From NCBI RefSeq assembly GCF_000687475.1, contig NC_057322.1, forward strand, positions 1,488,001-1,552,000: a stretch of DNA of 64,000 bases, given 5' to 3'. Positions 57,476 through 64,000 of this stretch are shown piece by piece. A model generated the notes under the pieces. It had not been told where the DNA came from and did not search any database. It saw only the letters and a program-made list of their open reading frames with translations. This DNA comes from Ustilaginoidea virens (taxonomy: Eukaryota > Ascomycota > Sordariomycetes > Hypocreales > Clavicipitaceae). Both the position numbers and the translations under genes were made by a program. Each line of letters opens with the position of its first letter. Position 1 is the first letter of the stretch.

Positions 57476-60400
57476 ATGGCAAATCACCATCCCTCACCCA
57501 CCATGATGCAAATGCAACAGCAACACCCCCCAAACGTGGCTCCTCCGCAGAATGTCCCGCCGACTCACTTCCCACCGTCGCATCAAATCTCGGCCATGAA
57601 CGAAGCTGTCTGGTTGCAGATAGGTATGCACGGCAATCATTCACCTCTTGACCCCGCGACACGGCCTAGTTGCGCTTCATGTCTGCTAACTGCCCCCAAC
57701 AGGAAGTTTTTCAGAACTTCTGCGCGTCCCCGAAGAGGCCATGCATGCCTACGAGCGAGCTCTTCAAGCAAATCCCAACTCGACGGCGGCCATGAACGCC
57801 ATTGGTATGCTTCTCAAGGGTCGCGAGGCTTTTGACAAAGCCCTCGAGTTTTTCCGCGCCATAGTTCAGCTTGAGCAGAACAATGGCGAAGCGTGGGGAA
57901 ATCTTGGTATGTTTTGCGCCCGTCTCCTGCCGTCTCCTGCCGTCTCCTGCCGTCCCTTGTTCGATCCTCGTGTGTGTTGTGCTAACTCGTCACTACAGGC
58001 CACTGTTACCTCATGACCGAGAATCTCCAGAAGGCTTATGATGCTTACCAGCAAGCTTTGGTCAACTTGCGTGACCCCAAGGTTGGTCAATCGATTTCCA
58101 GTGACTGATGGAAACTTCCTGGCAGTCTTCTAATCACCTTTGCCACAGGACCCTATGCTCTGGTACGGGATAGGTATTCTGTACGATCGCTATGGTAGCT
58201 ACGACTATGCCGAGGAGGCCTTCTCCCAAGTCATGCAAATTCAGCCCGATTTCGAAAAGGCCAATGAAATCTACTTCCGCCTAGGAATAATCTATAAGCA
58301 GCAGTCAAAATTTAACCAGAGTTTGGATGTTTGTCGTTCCCAACATGCCAACGCCCAAGTCTTCATACATGGACGGCGCTAACTCATCTTCGGCAGTGCT
58401 TCAAGTACATTGTTAATTCTCCACCTGGACCCTTGACTCAAGAGGATATCTGGTTTCAAATTGGCCATGTTCACGAGCAGCAAAAAGATGTACGTACCGA
58501 TCATCGTTCAACAGTACTCACCTTGTGCTCTTGCCATGACTCACATCTCCCGATAGTTTGACAGTGCCAAAGCCGCCTATCAACGGGTCCTCGACCATTC
58601 ACCAAACCACGCCAAGGTGCTCCAACAGCTAGGCTGGCTACACCACCAGCAGAGCACTTCTTACGAGACCCAGGACAGAGCTATCCAGTACTTGGAGAAA
58701 TCCGTCTCAGCCGGTATTAGCTATCCACAACCTGCCTGATCAAAGTTATACCTGCTGACTAAACATGCTTTACCCAGATAACCAAGACGCCCAGAGCTGG
58801 TATCTCCTGGGTCGTTGCTACATGGCCCAGCAGAAGTATCCCAAGGCCTATGAGGCATATCAGCAAGCCGTGTACCGCGACGGCAAGAACCCCACATTTT
58901 GGTGCTCCATCGGAGTCTTGTATTATCAGATTAATCAGTATCGCGATGCGCTGGATGCTTATTCTCGTGCTATTCGCCTTAACCCATACATCTCCGAAGT
59001 CTGGTATGACCTCGGCACATTGGTATGTCCATGGGCGTGTTGTTTTTCCTCCCAGATGTGGCTAGATTGTTTTCTTTTACTAACTCTCCATTCTCTCAGT
59101 ACGAGTCGTGTAACAACCAGATCGCCGACGCTCTTGATGCCTACCAGAGAGCCGCGGAGCTTGATCCAGGAAACCCCCACATCAAGGCTCGTCTTCAGCT
59201 TCTTCGCTCTGGTGGCAGCAATGGCGGGGGCCCACCTCCTGCACCGCAGCCTGCAGATGTTCACCCACAAGCATACCAAGCCGCTGGTCCCTCTGGGCCC
59301 GTTGGACCACAATGGGGTGGTTCAGCACAGCAGCCTCCTGCTGGCGGACCCCCTTCTGCCCCTCCAGGAGCCGGTGATAACTGGGCTGGTCGTCTTTCCA
59401 ATGTGAATCCGCCACCGCAGCCCCCCAACCCTTACGAGAACCGCGGAGAGCCGTTCAGGGGACCTCCTCATCCTCCCCAGCGTCAACCCAGTCCTCAGCC
59501 GGAATCGCAGATGCGACCTGGTTACTCTGAACCTCGAGGCCCTCTTCAAAGCTCATCTCGACGAGGTCCTTCTCCAGCCACTCCAGCTCATCAGTACGGG
59601 CAGCCGCCGCCGCCCCCTCAGTCGCAAGGCCCGGCTGCGTCCGAACGAAGAGTCACCAACCCAAACTGGGGAGGTCACCTACCATCGGCATCCGCTCCGC
59701 CCTCGAGCACCGCAAACGGAGCCTCTGCTAACGGTGCAGCGCCCTTTCGGCCGACCAGCAGCCCACGGGGCGAGGTGAGACCTCACGATAGCCGGATGGC
59801 TTCTCCCAAATCGGCCTATCCACAGCATCAAGCGCCTCCCGGCTACGCTCATCACCCGGAAGCACCTCCGGGTCCTTCTGACAACCACTCGGGTCCTCCT
59901 CCAGGCGGTGCTCCTGACGCAGCTGCGCAGCGGCCAGACGAACGCCCTCCATCTGTAGGCCCCAAGCGTATGCGAGAGTGGGAGGAAGAATCCGTTGCGA
60001 AGAAGCAGGCCAACGAGGAGAACCGCGCTCGTCTAGAGGATATGAGGCATCGCCGTCCATCTACCCCTCCTCGCGACAGCTATCGCCGCAATTCCGGCGA
60101 AGCAGTCCGCCGTGCCGAGGAGCCAAAGAAGGAGGAGGCGCGTTCGCAGAACGACAACTACCATCCTTCTGACGCTGCTCACCACCCCCAGAATCACGCC
60201 GTCGGCCACAAACAGCTCCCCCCCATGCAACCGGCTACGGTTTCAAAGGGCGAAAAGACGCAGGCTGGCCCGACTCCAAAAGAGGAACGACCCTCCTCGG
60301 AGCAGACATCCTTGGCTGCGGCGCCGCCGGTCGTTTCAGAGCCCGAGCGAGCGGCTCGCAAGATGGATGTGGACGAAGATTACGATGATATTCCTGAAGA

Positions 60401-60539
60401 TGAGAAGAAGAATGCGAGCACCGTAGTGGGATCTGCTCCCACAACGGGTGCGGCCGACGCCAAGACGTCCTCGCCTTCCACCACTGGAGTCAATGGCACT
60501 TCCGGCTCTGCCTCTAAAACTAAAATGGAGCAAAACTGA
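57476..60539 (+). CDS. CYC8: general transcriptional corepressor Ssn6/Cyc8
   Basis: Eight exons: 57476..57623, 57703..57906, 57999..58081, 58149..58328, 58397..58489, 58557..58713, 58778..59022 and 59100..60539; 849 residues. Cyc8 forms the Tup1-Cyc8 corepressor (RcoA-SsnF in Aspergillus), recruited by DNA-bound repressors. A short Gln/Pro N-terminus precedes an array of about ten TPR repeats that fills exons 2-8 (AMHAYERALQANPN, WYGIGILYDRYGSYDYAEEA, FDSAKAAYQRVLDHSPNHAK, WYLLGRCYMAQQKYPKAYEA, ALDAYQRAAELDPGNPHIKA). Introns fall between or inside TPR helices. The 450-residue tail is Pro/Gln/Ser-rich with basic patches and an acidic YDDIPEDEKK near the end. Intron 2 holds a 10-bp repeat (57923-57957). 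Confidence 0.96.
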
Positions 60540-61221
60540 AGCTTTTTTTTTTCTTTATTGCTCCGCGATCAAGAGTTAATTGATGAGCTCTCTGAACTTT
60601 ATGCAGCACAACCCGTTGATGTTTTATCATTTGTATACCACCGGGTCCAAAACAACCCGAAGTTTTCTTTTGTCGCAAAATCCTTGGGAGAGGGGGAATG
60701 AAATTTTTTATGGTGACTGGTTTGGAACTTTGAATGGCAAAGGACTGGTGCAAATGGGGGGTTTCATGCATGTTTATTTTTGGCTACAAAAGTACCTAGC
60801 AGTCGATATCCGCGCTTTGACAGTAGCTATGTTGCAAGGAGAAAGAAGTAGTGTCTGGATTTGATAAATTGATGAGGCTTTGTTAAACATGGGTTGAAAG
60901 TGGTCAAAGTGAGTACGCCTAGGTAGTGCTTCGAGCGGACAGCCGAAAATCTCGGGGTTCTGGAAGTCATCTCGGTCACGTGAATGTCAGCTAATCAAGG
61001 TCGGATAAATCGATTGGCCTTGGCTGACAACCTGGTTAGCGTGGCTGGGTTGGCGTAGCCCCCCTCCCCCCGGGCCCCACCCGCACAAGGTCCACAAGGT
61101 CCTCGCTTAATATTTCGCCCACAACTTTGGTGTCAAAAAAAACCCACTCGACTTCTTCTGAGCACGCAGAGCTCCGATCAACTCTTTTTACTAACCGCCA
61201 AACCACCCGCAGTCCGCCGAA
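60540..61221. promoter_or_regulatory. CYC8 3' flank and RPL3 promoter
   Basis: No gene is seen. The left part is the T-rich 3' end of CYC8; the right part must hold the RPL3 promoter, with a CCCCCCTCCCCCC tract at 61058-61071 and a short A run at 61135-61142 about 80 bp before the start codon. Confidence 0.5.
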
Positions 61222-62769
61222 ATGAGTGTAAGATATTGCCATTCAAAATCAACGAGAGAATGTGCTCGTTGAAGATGGACAAAGACAAAGGATTGCTGAT
61301 GCTCGTGTCGTGTGCAGCACCGCAAGTTCGAGGCTCCCCGTCACGGCTCCCTGGCCTTCTTGCCCAGGAAGCGTGCTGCCCGTCACCGTGGCAGGGTCAA
61401 GTCGTATGTGGTCACTTGCTTGGCCCAGCGTTGAGAGGCCTTTCCCTTTCTTCTTCTGCTTCCTCTGCTGTCTTGAAGTTTGTTTCCCCCCTCGCTGACA
61501 GGTGCGACGGCAGCTTCCCCAAGGATGACCCCAAAAAGCCGGTGCACCTGACCGCCGCCATGGGCTACAAGGCCGGCATGACGACGATTGTGCGCGACCT
61601 GGACCGACCAGGCGCCAAGGCGAACAAGAAGGAAGTCGTCGAGGCCGTCACGGTCGTGGACACACCACCTGTACGGAAGTCACGCAAAGCAAGTCAAAGG
61701 CCGCTCGAACCCGCTTGGCTAACGCTTCCCTTGTAGATGATTGTTGTCGGTCTCGTGGGATACATTGAGACGCCGCGCGGGCTGCGCTCGCTGACGACGG
61801 TGTGGGCGGAGCACTTGTCCGACGAGGTCAAGCGCCGCTTCTACAAGAACTGGTACAAGAGCAAGAAGAAGGCGTTCACCAAGTACGCCCGCAAGCACTC
61901 GGACAACAAGGGCGCCAGCATCACGCGCGAGCTGGAGCGCATCCGCAAGTACTGCACCGTGGTGCGCGTCCTGGCCCACACGCAGATCCGCAAGACGCCC
62001 CTCAAGCAGAAGAAGGCGCACCTGATGGAGATACAGATCAACGGCGGCTCCGCCGCCGACAAGGTCGCCTTCGGCCACGGCCTGTTCGAGAAGCCCGTGG
62101 CCATCGACTCCGTCTTTGAGCAGGACGAGATGGTTGACGTGATTGCCGTCACCAAGGGCCACGGCTTCAACGGCGTCACGGCCCGCTGGGGCACCAAGAA
62201 GCTGCCGCGCAAGACGCACAAGGGTCTGCGCAAGGTGGCCTGCATCGGTGCGTGGCACCCGGCCCACGTGCAGTGGACGGTCGCCCGTGCGGGTCAGATG
62301 GGCTACCACCACCGGACGTCGGTGAACCACAAGATCTACCGCATCGGCAAGGGCGATGCCGACGACAATGCCTCCACCGAGATTGACATCACCAAGAAGA
62401 AGATTACTCCGTATGCTTTCTCCCTTCCCCCCGCCATCCTTCTACACCCTCTTTTTCCCTTGTTCCTTTTCGTTTTGGTTCGTGTCTGCCTGCTTGCTAA
62501 CCCCCCCGTGTGCTAGTATGGGTGGCTTCGTTCGCTACGGCGAAATCAACAACGACTTCGTCATGCTCAAGGGCTCCATCCCCGGTGTCAAGAAGCGCGT
62601 CATGACGCTCCGCAAGTCCATGTTCACGCACACCTCGCGCCGCGCCCTCGAGAAGATCAACCTCAAATGGATCGACACCTCGTCCGAGTTCGGACACGGC
62701 GCTTTCCAAACACCCGCCGAGAAGAAGCAGTACCAGGGCACCCTCAAGAAGGATCTCGCCTCCGCCTAG
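61222..62769 (+). CDS. RPL3: 60S ribosomal protein L3 (uL3)
   Basis: Five exons: 61222..61227, 61318..61403, 61502..61670, 61737..62410 and 62517..62769; 395 residues. L3 lies near the peptidyl-transferase centre of the cytosolic large subunit. The first exon codes only Met-Ser; exon 2 continues [20 protein letters not shown]. Signatures are [38 protein letters not shown] with the conserved tryptophan finger region, and [20 protein letters not shown]. It ends in a Lys/Ala-rich tail (TLKKDLASA). Codon choice is strongly biased to C-ending codons, as expected for a highly expressed gene. A minus-strand frame over exon 4 is a shadow. Confidence 0.97.
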
Positions 62770-63207
62770 ACCGACCACGGCGGCAAGGCAAACGCTCGCA
62801 GATTCCTCATTTTTTGATCTTGTGTTGGGGGCAAATCACCATTTTCAGCTTTGCATCCGGTGTACGGGGGGTTTTGATGAAAAAGAATTCTTCTTATTTT
62901 AACGAGGCACACAAATACAATATTGGAACCGTAGCCCGTCTCCGGTTTTGTGATGCGAATGAATTTAGTGATGAAGAATCTCGTGCAGCCTGGCCAAAGG
63001 GGTTACGTTACGGATAGGGGTTGGTTCGTGTCAAGACGAGGTGCCCAAATAATGACCATTTGCAGGGTCTTGCATGTTTCCCCTTTACAGCTGGATTCGT
63101 GCCATCCCCTTTTGCAACGTCCTCCTTTCTTCGCATCCGCCTTGTTCTGTCTGGCTCTGTCATGGCCCGCTGTGACCCGGCCGCTTCCCACGGACCTGTT
63201 GCCAGAT
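62770..63207. other. convergent spacer after RPL3
   Basis: About 440 bp between the RPL3 stop and the stop of the last, minus-strand gene. Nothing else is seen. Confidence 0.6.
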
Positions 63208-64000
63208 TTACATCCACCCCGTCCCCCAGTTCCAAGCGGTATACGGATCATTCGGAACCAAGTTAAACAACACTGCCCCTCCCCCCCCCCCAATCCCAGG
63301 AAGAGAAAAAGTCAGAAGTCCGCGGGCAAATCCCAACAACGGTGTGTCCCATGGTGAGAGGCAAAACTTACTCTGGCCAAACGTGCCGATCGCTTCATCC
63401 AGCTGAGAGTCCACCTGGTCTCTCTGCTCGGAGTAGTAATACCCCATGGTGTTGACCGGCCTTATCAAGTCAAACTCCCCACGAGCGGGCTGATAATTGC
63501 TGTCGCTTGGGTCCCAAGCCGAGTCCGCAGACGCCCCGAGGTCGACGGCTCCAGAGGCCTCCGTCCCGCCGTGCTGCAAAAGGACTTGGTTCGCCTGCGG
63601 ACCACCGCCAGCGTCGGGTAGATGCCGCATTGCCGGCGAGGGACTCAATCTTTTCGAGGACGAGGGGAAATGAGGTGGAGAGCTCCGCGATAGGTCCGGG
63701 ATGGACGTGCGATGCCTGTCGGAGGAAAGCGCCTCGGGCCCGTAGGAGCAAGGGTTTGATCCGGCCGTCGGGTCGGGCCGCTGGTGCTGCTGGGTGGCTG
63801 GGGCTCTCGCGGGAGAGGCGGGACGGCTGCGCTGGGACTCGCCGGCAGCCAGGGCTTCCTGCTGGAGCCCGTTGTCCACCTCCTGCTGCAGGCTCTGCTT
63901 CAGCAGCCCGGTGAGGAGCTGGTCCGTGTAGGCGGCGATGGGGCCCACGTGCTTCATGGATCTGCTGGCTCGGATGATGCGAAGGGTGCCGGCCTTTGCC
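63208..64000 (-). CDS. C-terminal part of an unrecognised protein, cut by the window edge
   Basis: Two exons are visible: one running off the window (63372..64000) and a last exon (63208..63272). The splice joins CAG A|TG in phase and gives the ending LFNLVPNDPYTAWNWGTGWM. The frame is also open through the intron (99 bp, divisible by three), but it runs into a poly-Gly stretch from the C-run, so splicing is more likely. The visible N-terminal part (TLRIIRASRSMKHVGPIAAY, TDQLLTGLLKQSLQQEVD) is helical, followed by a Ser/Pro/Gln-rich disordered stretch and FDLIRPVNTMGYYYSEQRDQ. The layout resembles the C-terminal end of a fungal transcription factor, but I cannot assign a family. Confidence 0.7.
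   Translation of the reverse strand, partial: AKAGTLRIIRASRSMKHVGPIAAYTDQLLTGLLKQSLQQEVDNGLQQEALAAGESQRSRPASPARAPATQQHQRPDPTAGSNPCSYGPEALSSDRHRTSIPDLSRSSPPHFPSSSKRLSPSPAMRHLPDAGGGPQANQVLLQHGGTEASGAVDLGASADSAWDPSDSNYQPARGEFDLIRPVNTMGYYYSEQRDQVDSQLDEAIGTFGQSKFCLSPWDTPLLGFARGLLTFSLPGIGGGGGAVLFNLVPNDPYTAWNWGTGWM

Noticed and set aside
61719..62330. Minus-strand frame opposite RPL3
   Set aside because: Shadow caused by the strong codon bias of RPL3.
1..64000. Secondary metabolite cluster, CRISPR array, or bacterial-type system
   Set aside because: No polyketide synthase, peptide synthetase or terpene synthase, no direct-repeat/spacer array, and all recognised genes are ordinary eukaryotic housekeeping or regulatory genes.

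Overview
The window is nuclear DNA of a filamentous ascomycete. The genes are broken by short introns (about 50-200 bp, GT..AG, several with a CTAAC-like branch site). The gene set (a fungal ADAM protease, Ssn6/Cyc8, two Set3-complex subunits, a fungal Trm9) is that of Pezizomycotina, and I infer a GC-rich Sordariomycete, probably Hypocreales. There is no bacterial, organellar or viral segment, no rRNA, and no transposon I can recognise. Exon borders below were worked out by hand from splice signals, reading phase and protein conservation.

Layout from left to right (strand in brackets): a Myb/SANT DNA-binding protein (+); the tRNA wobble methyltransferase Trm9 (-); a Gfo/Idh/MocA dehydrogenase of the dihydrodiol/xylose dehydrogenase type (-); an unknown acidic coiled-coil protein (+); deoxyhypusine synthase (-); a very large polyglutamine SANT-domain corepressor of the Snt1/NCoR type (+); an unknown coiled-coil protein (-); replication factor C large subunit RFC1 (-), mitochondrial ribosomal protein L16 (+) and replication factor C subunit RFC5 (+) as a tight group; acetyl-CoA synthetase (+); a membrane ADAM metalloprotease (+); a 78-residue conserved protein in three small exons (-); the LisH-WD40 protein Sif2/TBL1 (-); a TMEM115-type Golgi membrane protein (+); the corepressor Ssn6/Cyc8 (+); ribosomal protein L3 (+); and the C-terminal end of an unrecognised protein cut by the window edge (-).

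Two functional themes stand out. Snt1 and Sif2 are partners in the Set3 histone-deacetylase complex, and Cyc8, another global corepressor scaffold, lies in the same 64 kb. RFC1 and RFC5, two subunits of one clamp loader, lie within 3 kb of each other. About 6.3 kb between Sif2 and the TMEM115 gene and 7.2 kb upstream of Cyc8 contain no gene I can support. They are not AT-rich, so they do not look RIP-mutated. They and other intergenic stretches hold many short tandem repeats, often with a 7-bp period, long homopolymer runs, and recurring TACCT and TACTCCGTA words.
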